Source: Prunella strophiata
Lineage: Eukaryota; Chordata; Aves; Passeriformes; Prunellidae
DNA: 64,000 bases
Reading direction: 5' to 3'
Assembly: GCA_036583965.1 (NCBI GenBank)
Contig: JAZBQD010000007.1
Span: 930,001 to 994,000, forward strand
Shown: positions 23,875 through 35,596 of the stretch, piece after piece
Layout of the letters: every line of letters begins with the position of its first letter
Numbering within the stretch: position 1 is the first letter of the stretch
Program-made: the position numbers and the translations under genes
Notes under the pieces: generated by a model
The model's database searches: none
Seen by the model: only the letters and a program-made list of their open reading frames with translations
What the model was told of the DNA's origin: nothing

Positions 23875-24960
23875 AGTAAGCACGGGGAGTTTGCGTGGTC
23901 CTCTAGAAGGTTTTTTAGATCCTTCTTCTCTCCCTTCACTTAATCCCAGAAGAGCTCCTTCCCCAATTTCCACTCCACCCCCGCAACGCCATCATCCTAG
24001 CTTACATCTTATACTGATAAATCCTTACGTTGTAATCTACCCTCTCTCCCACTCTTTCCCCGCTTTACCCCCATCTTCTTAGCGCAGCCATCCCTCCTCC
24101 AGACCTCCACCACCTCAATCTCTCAGCGCCTATATCTAGCACTCCTGCGCTCTACACCCTCTCTTTACCACTCCTCCCGCTCGCCTCAGTCCCCTTTACC
24201 CTTTATCGCACAATCTCCAAAAGCACCCCATCCCCTATTTCTTCTCACTCTACGGCCTCTCCCCCTTTCTTACTCAGCCTCCAAATAGAATTCCACCCTC
24301 CCCCATTATTCGCCACTTTCATTACGTTTTCCGCATACCACCCCATTAGACATGCCTCCTCCTCCTCTATTCCCTCCCAGCTAAGTCAACAATATGCAAC
24401 AAATGTCATAATATCAAACAACCCAGAACAACGTACAAAAAAACCGACGCAATCCAACCAAAATAGGATAAAGCACTACAAAAAAATCCCTCATTCATTT
24501 CACTACCATCTCCACCCTAGAACCACTATATATATAAAAAAAAAATAGAAATAACACTAAACAGACAATACACACATATCCCACAAAACACCAAAAAAAT
24601 CTACATTAATTATTATTCCGACCTCAACGAAAAATAATCAGCCTTGTCTAACGAGAATGGAAACATACACTCAAAAAAAAAAAAGCAAAAAAAAATATCC
24701 TCCATAATCAAACATATTAACAGAGGCCTTTAAGACAAAACCTTTTTCCTTTCCTCTTCGCCAACACAGAAAGAACAAATACAAAGTTTCGGAGACTATC
24801 ATAGATGTAAAAAAATTTATAAACAAAGAACTAAAGCCAACAATAAAGAGTCTAAGTGGCCCCACACAAGTCCGAGTAAAACCAAGCTTCTCAATTAACA
24901 AAAACACTGTCTACTCAGCTAGAATAACATTAAGCATACCAGAACTAACAGAAAATAAAA
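23875..24960. other. G-depleted block, pyrimidine-rich then A-rich
   Basis: From about 23890 to 24400 the + strand is C/T with G almost absent. From 24400 to 24960 it becomes A-rich with G still scarce. There is no repeat period and no homology. This composition is unlike any normal intergenic DNA in the window and mirrors 10498-10870. Confidence 0.5.
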
Positions 24961-25427
24961 AAAACAGTTGATTAGTGAAATAAAGAGAAATTAATGAAAC
25001 CTGCAACTGCCTGTTCCATGAGCATTTGTTTGTCTCTCATGACCAATGAGTAAAGTGTAAACTTATGATTTTTGTAAGAATGTATAAAAGCATGCATGCT
25101 ATGACAAAACCATGGTTTGAAACCTTCTGAAAATGGAGAGTGTTGCTTTGTGTTGTGACCATCTCAACTACGACAATGTCCTTTGTGCAGCAGAATCCTG
25201 AGCAGTTGTCACCCTTTCACTTCTGCCACCACAGCATCCCCTGTGCCCTCCTGTCCTCCCTCCTGGAGGGCTCAGGGCTGCAGGCACAGCTCAGGAGGTC
25301 ACAGGGAGAAACAGGGCAGGGGAGGACATCTCTGGGGGTTGAGTTGTTGTGTGGGTGGTGATGCAGAGGAGGACAAGGTGCTCCCACTTCCTCCCACATC
25401 TTCTATTCCCTGTCATTCAGGGGGAAT
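24961..25427 (+). other. Possible LTR-like or promoter-like sequence
   Basis: A TATAAAA at about 25083 sits in AT-rich sequence, followed by a T/G-rich stretch as in some avian LTRs. No primer-binding site or terminal repeat could be confirmed. No convincing gene. Confidence 0.25.
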
Positions 25428-25545
25428 CACAGAATCATGAATATCCAGATTGGAAAGGACCATAAATCATCAAATCCAGCTCCTGGCCCTGCATAGACAC
25501 CCCAGAATCCCACCCTGTGCCTGAGAGTATTGTCCAAACACAAGA
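25428..25545 (-). mobile_element. CR1 LINE 3' end fragment (minus)
   Basis: Reverse-orientation CR1 terminus: CACAGAATCATGAATATC, then TTGGAAAGGACC, then ATCATCAAATCCAGCTCCTG. 5'-truncated. Confidence 0.7.
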
Positions 25546-26269
25546 AATGACCCTCACTCCACCTGGAGCAGAAGAATGGAGGGGTCAGAGACCATTTCGG
25601 GGATGGAGGGGTCAGAGACCATTAAGGGCAGCCCCTCAGTGCTGACCATGGGACAAGGCCAGGCCAGGTGGACCCTGCATGTCTGAGTGTGCCGACAGGA
25701 TGAAAGAGCAGCCCGTGATCTTGCTGTCTGGTAGCCTCCAGTATTTTCCTGCTGACATTCCCAGACCATGAGTCCTTCTGATGTGTTTTGATGTCTCCTT
25801 GGAGAGTTCTGCAGGCTCTTTCCACCTCCTGCCTACTGAGTTTGGGGTTGTAGGCTCCCAGAAGGGTTTTGGAGATTGGGGATGGAGGAAGGAGCAGTGG
25901 GAAAGGCCCCTGACATGGGACACTTGGTGTTGGGTGGAGCTGGTGTGAGCAGAGTTAGGGTGGTGTTGAGGAGAGGTTTCTGCTTTTCAACATCCTCATG
26001 TTGACTCGAGGATGCTGGGAACTCTCCATGAAGGCATGGAAGGGCAAAGAGCACATGGATTTGTCTGGATGTGAAATCCCTGATTCTTCAGAGTGTCCAA
26101 GGTGACAGGGAAGTTTACACCCAGCTCTGCTGGAGTCAAGTATTTGGTTATGCAGTGGATGAGGTGACTCCTGTCACAGAAAACACATTTTAAGCGTGGC
26201 TTGTTATTTTAGGGATGCCAGAAAAAATGCCCTGATCATTCTGGGAATCCAAAAGTGAGGCCCTGGAGG
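25546..26269. other. Intergenic, no gene seen
   Basis: Unique sequence with a short internal duplication (GGATGGAGGGGTCAGAGACC twice, about 25575-25625). It leads into the left edge of duplication copy 2. Copy 1 cannot be compared here because the window starts at its edge. Confidence 0.45.
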
Positions 26270-26359
26270 GCAAAGGTCCTGGTGTCCCCTGGTGAAATAG
26301 GACAGTCCCCAACAGCAGCTGCCTCACCCAGCCTGCTGACGTGGGCACTGCCCCCAGAC

Positions 26360-26622
26360 ACATTTTGGCCTCTAATCCTGGCACTTGAAAGGAGCCTGAG
26401 AGGCTGACTGGGCCATGTCCTGCACAGGGAAATGAAAAAGCAGCATTGCGTGTCCCCATTTCTTTAATGGGGATGTTTTGCATGCAGGATGAGCTTGGTA
26501 AACATGTTCCATGTGCGAGGGTGCCCGTGGGCCTGGGGCTGTGTGGGACAGTTATAAAAGGCAGAGCCAACAGTGAGGAGCCCTCATCCATTTCTCCTGC
26601 CTTCTCCTCCTCGGTGACACAG
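26360..26622 (+). promoter_or_regulatory. Feather keratin promoter and exon 1 (type A, copy 2)
   Basis: TATAAAA at 26553-26559, GTAAACA at 26498-26504, and a splice donor at 26623. Nearly identical to 90-350, with small indels around the TATA. Confidence 0.75.
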
Positions 26623-26925
26623 GTGAGCTGAAAAGGCCTTTGCCTCCCTCTTCTCCTTCTCTTTGTCTTTACCTTCATCTCTGGCCTCACTGCTGTGCAG
26701 TTCCTCCTGAGAACTTTGCTCCCAGATCCTGCTCCCAGCCTCTGCTCACTGGCAGGAGCTGGGAGAAGCTCTTGGGCTCTTTGCAGGGAGCTGTGGGGAT
26801 GGGGTTCCTGATCCTTTCTTCCTCCCTGTTCCCTGTCCCTTCCCTTGGTCTCTGCTCCTTCTCCTGCTGAGGCCGTGCCTCACATTCTGCCTGTGCCTTC
26901 TCCAGGTTCTCCTCCAGCCACAGCC

Positions 26926-27231
26926 ATGTCCTGCTACGACCTGTGCCGGCCCTGCGGCCCCACCCCGCTGGCCAACAGCTGCAACGAGCCCTGTGTTCCG
27001 GCAGTGCCAGGACTCGCGGGTCATCATCGAGCCGTCCCCCGTGGTGGTCACCCTGCCCGGGCCCATCCTCAGCTCCTTCCCCCAGAACACCGCCGTGGGA
27101 TCCTCCACCTCTGCTGCCGTGGGCAGCATCCTGAGCGAGTCCGGGGTCCCCATCAACTCGGGGGGCTTGGGCTCTCGGGGCTCTCTGGCCTTGGTGGCCG
27201 CTACTGCGGCCGCAGGTGCCTGCCCTGCTAG
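26926..27231 (+). CDS. Feather keratin type A, copy with two compensating frameshifts
   Basis: Counterpart of 653-958. An extra T at 26996-26997 (TGTTCC for TGTCC) shifts the frame at codon 24. A missing T at about 27167 (CTTGGG for CTTTGGG) restores it at codon 81. The frame is still 101 codons and keeps both Cys-rich ends. Residues 25-80, including the whole beta-sheet core, are read out of frame, so the literal product could not form the filament core. The intron is 26623-26905 and AATAAA is at 27561-27566. Two homopolymer-type indels in an otherwise almost unchanged gene suggest consensus error, but this is unproven. Confidence 0.8.
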   Translation: MSCYDLCRPCGPTPLANSCNEPCVPAVPGLAGHHRAVPRGGHPARAHPQLLPPEHRRGILHLCCRGQHPERVRGPHQLGGLGLSGLSGLGGRYCGRRCLPC

Positions 27232-27589
27232 AGCCGGGCCGCACGTCCAGCGAGTGCCTCCCCAGGCCAAGTGTCCCCTGGAGCTGCTGGCCAGCCTTTC
27301 CAGAGGCCTCAGGGCCCTCCAGCCCTCCTGCCAAGGAGGGAGGCAAACGTGGCCAGCTGAGGCTTCTGCTTGTCCTGCTTTCTTCTGCGCCTCCCCGGGC
27401 CCTGCCGTGCCCTGATTTGCTGGCCCAGGGGCTCAGCCCCAGGCTGGCACAGCGGGGTCCTGCTGCTCCTGCTGGCCCCGTGCCCGGGCCAGGCAGACGT
27501 GTGTCCCACTGCTGGCCAGGCCTGCCTGCCCAGCCCTGCTTTGTTTCTGTCTTCACACTCAATAAAGTCCATTCTGCATTGAAACTGGA

Positions 27590-29444
27590 GTCTCCTGGAG
27601 TTCCTGCCCTGCTGGGATGAGCAGCCCAGCTGCTCCATTGGGGATTGTGATGCCCTGGGGGATTTGGGTGATTAAAGGCCAGGGTTGGACCTTTCTCACA
27701 CCTGGGCAAGGTGAGACTCTCCAAGGCCACAGTCACTGGAAGTGCTATGGGGCAGTGGAGGGTGTGTGGCTTTGTGTGGGTGTGCACAGCATGAGCAGGA
27801 GTTGCCCCGGGGGACAGCTGAGCCAGGCTGAGGCTGGACAACATCCAGTAAATGAGTCAAGCCACTGACCCAATGTTTCTGTGCCAGTTTCACCCACCTG
27901 CCCAAGGCCATGGTTGTGTTTTACCACCTATCCCTGGACCTTTGCCTTCCCTCCTCAAGCACTTCTCCCAAGCCCTGGATGCAGAGGGAGTCCCAAACAT
28001 GTTGAAGGGACATGTGCCCAACTGCCAAAGTCAACACAATGCCCACTTTTCTTTCCCTGCATTGTGTGCAGTGCTTCTCCCCAGGGAATGGAGTGTGCCT
28101 GGCCCTGCAGCCATCAAAGGGTGCTGTTCTGCCCTATTTGAGGCTTCAATGTCCAAAATAAAGCCATCCTGGCAAGTTCCTCTATCTCTTTATCTTCTGT
28201 GGAAATGTCTTCCTGTCCCTGTCTGAGCCAAGAGGGGACATTGGAGCAACAGGGCCAAAATGGAACCAGGGAAGGGAGGCAACACTCCCAGGACACCCCT
28301 GAGAGAATGGGGTGGGTGGGGACACCCAAAGCTTTATGGAGCCCCTCAGAGGGGAGGGCTGGGTCAGGGAGAAGGAGAGAGGGCTGGAAATGCCTTTGCT
28401 GCATCCAGTGTTTTGCCTGTGGAAGGGATTTAAATGGAAATGCCTGGATGGAAATGTGGTGTGTGTGTTTTGAAGGAAATCTCTCTGTTAGATCTGCCCT
28501 GTCACACCTGGGGTTTTCTCCTGAATGTGTTTGTTTGGAGAAACTTCTCCTGTCAACCTGAGAGCTCCCTTCATCCTCCTGGATGAGGAATCTGGCTTGG
28601 ACCTCCGGGATTTAAGAGTTTTCTGTCTCTGATGGAACCCCAGCCTTGCTGGGACAGGAGTTTTGCCCCTTTTGCTGTAAGGGGTGTCACGGTGGTGCCC
28701 AGGCAGGGCTGTCACTGCTCCTGGTGAGCTCTGCCCTTACCCCAGGAAATGCAGCTCAGAGCATGGAATCCTTCCCTTCCCCATCTCTGAGGACATCCTG
28801 GCCCTTGCTGCTCCCCGGGCTGGGTTTGCAGGCACTGCCAGCCCTCAGCTGCTCCCTGTGTCCTGCTTGGAAATATTTCCGAGTGTTTGGGATTGGGTGT
28901 AGGGTCTGGTCAGAGGCAGGGGGGACAAAGGAGTGGAGAGATGGCCGTGAGGAATGGGAGAAGGAAGAGTTTTGAAGTCAGATGTTCTCATTAGGCAGTG
29001 TTTTCTGCAAGATAATGACCCTGACTAATATTTGCTGTTGGGAAAGCAGCGTCCTTCCTTCTGCAACTGTTCTGTTCTGCTGATTGGAGAACTCCAGGCG
29101 ATGCTGAAAGAGGTGAAAGGCAGAAGAAATTAGATAATTTCTTCTAAAGGCAATATGAGATCCCAAAGAAAGTTCAAAACCAACCCATGTAGTCTCTCTG
29201 ATGAATAAATTATGTCTAAGAAGGCTTGAAAGGCCTTGGAGTCACAGGGAGCAATGTCTATGGCCAGTCCCCACCAAAGCCAGCCCTTTAATCCTGGGTT
29301 CATAATAAAAAAACTGTATTTATCACTCCAAAGGCTCAGAGCTGCCTCAGGAGGGGAAGGTGCTGACATCACCTGGAAATATGGCACCACTCCACCCAGC
29401 TAGCTGAAACATCAGCCTGGTTCTGGCTGAAAAATACCCTAAAA
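27590..29444. other. Intergenic between feather keratins A and B (copy 2)
   Basis: Nearly identical to 1311-3172. No gene seen. A second AATAAA lies near 28157. Confidence 0.55.
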
Positions 29445-29718
29445 ACATTTTGGCCTCTAATGCTGGCACTTGAAAGGAGCCAGTTTGGCTGAATGGGCAT
29501 GTCCTGCACAGGGAAATGAAAAGGCAGCCTTGCAGGGAGTGTAAACAACCTCCAGTTTACTTAATTGGGGATGCTTTGCATAAAATATGAGCTTGTTGGT
29601 AAACACGTTCCCTGTGCAGAGGCGCGTCGGGCCCGGGGCTGTGTGGGACAGTATAAAAGGCAGAGCAAGAGAGAAGTCCTCATCCACTTCTCCTGCCTTC
29701 TCCTCCTCGGTGACACAG
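29445..29718 (+). promoter_or_regulatory. Feather keratin promoter and exon 1 (type B, copy 2)
   Basis: TATAAAA at 29652-29658, GTAAACA at 29599-29605, and a GTGAGC donor at 29719. Confidence 0.75.
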
Positions 29719-30071
29719 GTGAGCTGCAGGGGCCTTTGCCTCACTCTTCTCCTTCTCTTCTCTTTTGCCTTGGCCCTCAATGGAATCTTTGCCTCTTCGT
29801 AGTGCTCTCTGAGAGTCTTCCTCCTTGATCCTGCTCTCACCAAGTTTTTGTGGTTGTTGTTTCCAGGGGAGAGGTGGGAGATGTTGGGATTTCTTTGCAG
29901 GGAACTCTTTGGGCTCAGGGCTGTTGAATTCTTCCCTTGCTCCCTCTCCAGGCTGTCCCTTCTGCTCAGGCTCTGTTTCATCCTTTGAGGAGGAGGAACA
30001 TCTCCCTCTGGCCTTACATTCTGTGAGTGCTTTCCCGTGCCCTCTCTGCAGGTTCTCCTCCAGCCACAGCC

Positions 30072-30377
30072 ATGTCCTGCTACGACCTGTGCCGGCCCTG
30101 CGGCCCCACCCCGCTGGCCAACAGCTGCAACGAGCCCTGTGTCCGGCAGTGCCAGGACTCCCGCGTGGTCATCCAGCCGTCACCCGTGGTGGTCACTCTG
30201 CCCGGGCCCATCCTCAGCTCCTTCCCCCAGAACACCGCCGTGGGATCCTCCACCTCTGCTGCCGTGGGCAGCATCCTGAGCGAGGAGGGAGTGCCCATCA
30301 ACTCGGGGGGCTTTGGGCTCTCGGGGCTCTCTGGCCTTGGTGGCCGCTACTGCGGCCGCAGGTGCCTGCCCTGCTAG
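30072..30377 (+). CDS. Feather keratin (corneous beta-protein), type B, 101 aa
   Basis: Intact type B gene and the reference for the frameshifted copy at 3795. It begins [11 protein letters not shown], and the core starts with Val-Val-Ile-Gln and contains the PGP turn. SEEG precedes the Gly/Ser/Leu tail and the end is Cys-rich CLPC. It differs from type A at about three positions (Val/Ile, Gln/Glu in the core, Glu/Ser in the tail). The intron is 29719-30051 (333 bp) against 282-283 bp in type A. AATAAA is at 30745-30750. The start is 20 bases past the acceptor, as in type A. Its role is the same: a structural beta-filament protein of feather cells. Confidence 0.95.
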   Translation: MSCYDLCRPCGPTPLANSCNEPCVRQCQDSRVVIQPSPVVVTLPGPILSSFPQNTAVGSSTSAAVGSILSEEGVPINSGGFGLSGLSGLGGRYCGRRCLPC

Positions 30378-30974
30378 AGCCAGGCCGCACGTCCAGCGAG
30401 TGCCTCCCCAGGCCAAGTGTCCCCTGGAGCTGCTGGCCAGCCTTTCCAGAGGCCTCGGGGCCCCTCCAGCCCTCCTGCCAAGGAGGGAGGCAAACGTGGC
30501 CAGCTGAGGCTTCTGCTTGTCCTGCTTTCTTCTGCGCCTCCCCGGGCCCTGCCGTGCCCTGCTCTGCTGGCCCCGGGGCTCAGCCCCAGGCTGGCACAGC
30601 AGGGTCCTGCTGCTCCTGCTGGCCCCGTGCCCAGGCAGGCAGACGTGTGTCCCACTGCTGGCCAGGCCTGCCTGCCCAGCCCTGCTGCTGGGCCGGCCTG
30701 GCCCGGGCCCTGCCCACCCCTGCTTTGTTTCTGTCTTCACACTCAATAAAGTTCACTCTGCATTGGAACTGGAGTCTCCTGGAGTTCCTTCCCTTTTGGG
30801 ATCCCCAACTAAAACTGCTTCATGGGGAGTGAGATGCCCTGGGGGGGTTTGGGTGGGATTGGAGGGAGTGTGGCCTCGTGATTGTGCGCAGGGTGACCAG
30901 GAGGTGCTCCAGTGTGGAGACCCTGGGGGACATTCCCTGGTTTAGGGAGACACAAGAGACTTCCCTCAAAAAGC

Positions 30975-31500
30975 TGTTAAGCCCCCATGGGCTCGTTCCC
31001 CTGTTCCTATGTCTGTTCCTATATCCCTGAGCCACTGCCCCTCCCTATTGCCTGATTGGCCCTTATCTTTGTGCTGCCCTGAGACCAGGGTCAGCCCCTG
31101 GGGCCCCTGGTTAGAGAAAAAAAGCTGGATCCTGAATGTGTGTCTGTCTGGGACCTGAACATCTCACCACACAGCTGAATTAAACATCTATGGATATTAT
31201 GCCAAGGCTCTTCTTACTTCTTTACCCAGGACTTTATTAGCAGCAATTCAGGCTGCTACAAGTGGTGCCTGAACAGGGACCTCTTCTCCTAGAAAACATC
31301 TTCACTAGACTACCCCAGGAATTTCGTTGTCTTACCCCAGTGTGGTGAGTTTGAAAATTTAAGTTCCTTGCTCCTTTTACTCTCAGGTATTGGGAAGAGA
31401 CTGGGTTAAGATCGAAACAACATTCACCCACACAGAACAAGTTTACCTCCACCTTAAAAAGTCTTCAAGAAGATTTTTGGTTTTGTAACACTCCAGGGGA
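30975..31500 (+). mobile_element. Endogenous retrovirus fragment: LTR, primer-binding site and leader (copy 2)
   Basis: The LTR spans 30975-31260 (TGT to ACA) and a primer-binding-site-like element lies at 31263-31280. Leader-like sequence runs to about 31500. No internal genes. It matches 4706-5240 with a few small differences, so it was inserted before the block duplicated. Confidence 0.75.
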
Positions 31501-32380
31501 CATTTGAGCCAGGAGGGAGGTTGGACACTGGGTTCCAGTTGATGAGGCAAAACACTGACCTTCCGGAAGAGATCTCTGTGCAGATTTACAGGCACCTTCC
31601 CAAAGCCTTTATTGTGCATTTCCAGCTATGAGTGGTTGTTTTCCTTGCCTGCATCCAAGCACAGCATCCAAACCCTGGAGCACAGGGAGAACCCAAGGTT
31701 CTGAGGTGACACATGGCACCCAGGGAAGGTATGCAAAGAGAAATGTGAGTCCTGTGCCAGATATTGTCACAGTGGAAATGGACTGAGCATAGGTCACGCT
31801 TCTGGAGGAATCCCAGAACCCTCAAGGCTGGCAAAAAGCTCCAAGATCAAGTGGCCAGTCTGCACAGCAGTGTTCTGCAGGTCTGCTCCAGACTCCTGCT
31901 CCTTCAGGACACAGTGATACACGGAATGAGTCCACAGCAATTACTACTTCTGACCACAGGACAATTTGGGTGGGGGATAAGATGGTTCCACTGCTCCCTT
32001 GTAGGCCTGGGTAGAGTCTCAGGCCATGTCACTGTCACTTGCTGCCCTCCCTCAGAGGAGGGATCAGGGTCCCTGTGAGTCCATCCCTGTCCCATATCCA
32101 CCCTCAGCACATCCCCAACCTCAGCCTGGCTCAGCTGTCCCTTGAGGCACTCCTGGTCACCCTGTGCTCACTCACACAAGGCCACACACCCTCCACTGCC
32201 CCATAGCACTTCCAGTGACTGCTGGCCTTGGAGAGTCTCACCTTGCCCAGGTGTGAGAAAGGTCCATCCCTGGCCTTTAATCACCCAAATCCCCCAGGGC
32301 ATCACAATCCCCAATGGAGCAGCTGGGCTGCTCATCCCAGCAGGGCAGGAACTCCAGGAGACTCCAGTTTCAATGCAGAA
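31501..32380. other. Intergenic, no gene seen
   Basis: From about 32100 it is the inverted 3' flank of a type A keratin. It aligns with 5241-6120. Confidence 0.5.
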
Positions 32381-32721
32381 TGGACTTTATTGAGTGTGAA
32401 GACAGAAACAAAGCAGGGCTGGGCAGGCAGGGCTGGCCAGCAGTGGGACACACGTCTGCCTGGCCCGGGCACGGGGTCAGCAGGAGCAGCAGGACCCCGC
32501 TGTGCCAGCCTGGGGCTGAGCCCCGGGGCCAGCAGAGCAGGGCACGGCAGGGCCCGGGGAGGCGCAGAAGAAAGCAGGACAAGCAGAAGCCTCAGCTGGC
32601 CACGTTTGCCTCCCTCCTTGGCAGGAGGGCTGGAGGGGCCCCGAGGCCTCTGGAAAGGCTGGCCAGCAGCTCCAGGGGACACTTGGCCTGGGGAGGCACT
32701 CGCTGGACGTGCGGCCTGGCT

Positions 32722-33027
32722 CTAGCAGGGCAGGCACCTGCGGCCGCAGTAGCGGCCACCAAGGCCAGAGAGCCCCGAGAGCCCAAAGCCCCCCGAGTTG
32801 ATGGGGACCCCGGACTCGCTCAGGATGCTGCCCACGGCAGCAGAGGTGGAGGATCCCACGGCGGTGTTCTGGGGGAAGGAGCTGAGGATGGGCCCGGGCA
32901 GGGTGACCACCACGGGGGACGGCTCGATGATGACCCGCGAGTCCTGGCACTGCCGGACACAGGGCTCGTTGCAGCTGTTGGCCAGCGGGGTGGGGCCGCA
33001 GGGCCGGCACAGGTCGTAGCAGGACAT
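32722..33027 (-). CDS. Feather keratin (corneous beta-protein), type A, inverted, 101 aa
   Basis: Its protein is identical to that of the gene at 653-958 (type A core with Ile-Ile-Glu, SESG tail, terminal CLPC). It lies on the opposite strand. Its intron is 33048-33340 (293 bp) and its TATA, read as TTTTATA on +, is at 33402-33408. The poly(A) signal (TTTATT on +) is at 32386-32391. Homology with the + strand type A gene extends from the promoter to about 250 bases beyond the poly(A) site, so the two form long inverted-repeat arms around the type B gene. Identical protein despite changed promoter and intron suggests recent conversion or strong selection. It functions as the other feather keratins do. 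Confidence 0.95.
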   Translation of the reverse strand: MSCYDLCRPCGPTPLANSCNEPCVRQCQDSRVIIEPSPVVVTLPGPILSSFPQNTAVGSSTSAAVGSILSESGVPINSGGFGLSGLSGLGGRYCGRRCLPC

Positions 33028-33340
33028 GGCTGTGGCTGGAGGAGCACCTGGAGAAGGCACAGGCAGAATGTGAGGCACGGCCTCAGCAGGAGAAGGAGCA
33101 GAGACCAAGGGAAGGGACAGGGAACAGGGAGGAAGAAAGGATCAGGAACCCCATCCCCACGGCTTCCCTGCAATGAGCCCAAGAGCTTCTCCCAGCTCCT
33201 GCCAGTGAGCAGAGGCTGGGAGCAGGATCTGGGAGCAAAGTTCTCAGGAGGAACTGCACAGCAGTGAGGCCAGAGATGAAGGTAAAGACAAAGAGAAGAA
33301 GGAGAAGGAGAAGAGGAAGGCAAAGCTGGTTGCATCTCAC

Positions 33341-33600
33341 CTGTGTCACCGAGGAGGAGAAGGCAGGAGAGGTGGATGAGGGATCCTGTGCTCAGAGTGG
33401 GTTTTATACCATCCTGGGCAGCCCCAGGGCCAGCCTTTACTCATGGGATGTGTTTCCCAAGCTCATCCTGCATGGAAAACACTCCCTTCCTCCAGAACCA
33501 ACCTTTGATTTCGGGGCTGCAACGCTCCTTCCCTGTTTCCTTGCTTCTGGCATCCCCATTCCATGCTGGAACCTCGTTTAATGTGACTTAATTAGAGATC
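33341..33600 (-). promoter_or_regulatory. Feather keratin promoter and exon 1 (inverted type A)
   Basis: TATA at 33402-33408 (minus strand). Exon 1 ends at the GTGAGA donor read from 33340. The forkhead-like box is degenerate here (GGAAACA near 33450) compared with GTAAACA in the + strand genes. Confidence 0.7.
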
Positions 33601-34814
33601 AAAGGCCTCTCCTGGCCAGCATTGTTGATTCAGGTAATTTAGGCCTTTCTGGCGATCTCCTTGGAAAGCAATGTGTTTTTCCTCCTCTGTCTGGCAGTTT
33701 AGTCACTGCTTCGTCTGTCTCGTGGCCATTTCCAAATTAAAACCATGCCAGACTCATCCCAGATAGCTCCAGATTCACACAGCATTTGCATGTTTTGCAT
33801 AAATGTAATTGCAGCTATTTTTCCCTGTGTTTTCAGATTGTGCCACAAGTCTGGTTTGAATCTCTCATTGAGAATGAAGCCCTGGTTTAGGTGAGAGCCT
33901 AATTAGGTCACAAACCTGGCGTGGCACCAATTTTTTTTAGTTTTTCAATCAACATTCAGCATTTTATTCCAGAAACCACCTCATGGTTTATAGCTTATTT
34001 TGTCACTACCTTCAGTTTGTGTAGAATCTCCAAGTGCATTTAATAACAAAACCCTGAATTTTTTGAAATGTGGGGTTTTTTCAAGTCAGCTTCACACTTT
34101 AAGGGGGAATAATTCCCCCTTGACCCTCAGAGCAACTTCTGCAAAGTCTCCAGGTGTGGTTTTTCCTTCCCTTTTTCCAACAGGGAGCTGAACTCTGTTT
34201 CTCAGTGGAATTAAAACATCCAGCAGTTGATGTTTGCTATGGGCTACTGGGCAAGTTGCTTCCCTGGCCTAATTAGGGCTGGAATGTGCTCAAGTTTTAT
34301 GTCCTGGCACCCCAGTTTGGAGGCCAGGATGGCCACTGGTGACATCCTGACAGCCCTGCTGTAGGACAGGAATGGGAGCAATTGGGAACACAGGGTTGGT
34401 GGCATCCCTGCAATTGCTGGGACATCTAATTTTGGTTTATTTATGGCCATACCCAAAGCCAGAACCCCAAATGCTTCATTCAGGTGGTGCAGCCAACAAT
34501 CATTTCTGCTCAACTCAGATAATTTGAGTAGGTATTTTTGGCTAACCAAGGGGAGGAAGTCTCCAGCTTCAATTTTTCCACCCCAAAACATTTCTGAGGA
34601 GAGAAATGTTTCATTTTCTTCATTAAAGCAGAGCTTAGTACATTGTGACTGCAGCAAAACAAGAATTTACCTGACCATGAAGGGATAAAATGATTCAATC
34701 CCCAGACTGGGGGTTTCATTTGTAGAATTATTTGAAGATTTCAGTTCAGAGAAGGACCAAATTAATTGGGAATGCATCCTGTGGTGATTGAGACTGAAGA
34801 AATTATCAATTCCA
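33601..34814. other. Intergenic, no gene seen
   Basis: AT-leaning unique sequence, aligned with 7351-8637. No coding frame. Confidence 0.5.
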
Positions 34815-34950
34815 GGATGTGATCCATTCCAGGCCCGGCTGGATGGGATATTGAGCAACCTGACCCAGTGGGAGGTGGCCCTGCCCATGGAAGGGGTTGG
34901 GACAAGGTGATCTTTAAGGTCCCTTCCACCCCAAACCATTCCATGACTCC
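34815..34950 (+). mobile_element. CR1 LINE 3' tail fragment (copy 2)
   Basis: Same insertion as 8638-8765, carried by the segmental duplication. Confidence 0.75.
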
Positions 34951-34969
34951 AGAACTGAAGGGAATTTTT

Positions 34970-35145
34970 TTAAGAAGTATTTTTTTAATAAAAAAAAAGG
35001 ACATTCACTTGAAGTGGAATTATTGGGGAGTATTTTTTTTTAATTAAAAAAAAAAAAAAGACATTTCAATACTTCAAAAGTATTTTTTTTAATTAAAAAA
35101 AAAAATTTTAGGAAGTATTTTTTAATTTTAAAAAAAGGACATTGT
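34970..35145. repeat. AT-rich palindromic tandem array (copy 2)
   Basis: Counterpart of 8785-8955, with slightly different A and T run lengths. Confidence 0.7.
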
Positions 35146-35596
35146 ACTGGAAGCTCCCTCCCAGCAGTATCAGAACCTCCATCTCTCATTTAGCTTCATC
35201 CCACATCCCGAAGCCTCGGAGGTGTCTGTCTGCAGAACAACTGAAGCTTCAGCTTCTTGAAAGGGAACAACTTCAAAGCCAGTCCCAAATATTCATTAAA
35301 TGGTTGAGACACACAAAGTGCATCAGCCATGGAAATATTGCAGCTACAATGCAAAATTGGAATGGTTTTGTCACTTGGGCAACAACGTCACCCGAAATTT
35401 GGTTACTCCCTGGACAGACAGCATTTGACAGCGTCAGAACCCTGGGTTATTAATTTTTTCATTAAAAAGTCGTTTTGTGTGTCATAATAACCTCCCACGG
35501 AGCCTCTGGAATGGGTCCAAGGCTGCTTGGGATTCTTGTGACAATTTAATGCAGCAGCACTGGGAACAAAATGAGGTGGGGATGGGAGGGGGGTCC

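Noticed and set aside
25140..25361. 73-codon frame with an internal MSFVQQ start, resembling small epidermal-complex proteins
   Set aside because: No repeat of Cys/Gln/Pro motifs follows and no exon structure supports it.
26687..27844. 385-codon antisense frame over a feather keratin
   Set aside because: A shadow of the GC-rich keratin and its 3' UTR. The sense strand has promoter, splice and poly(A) signals.
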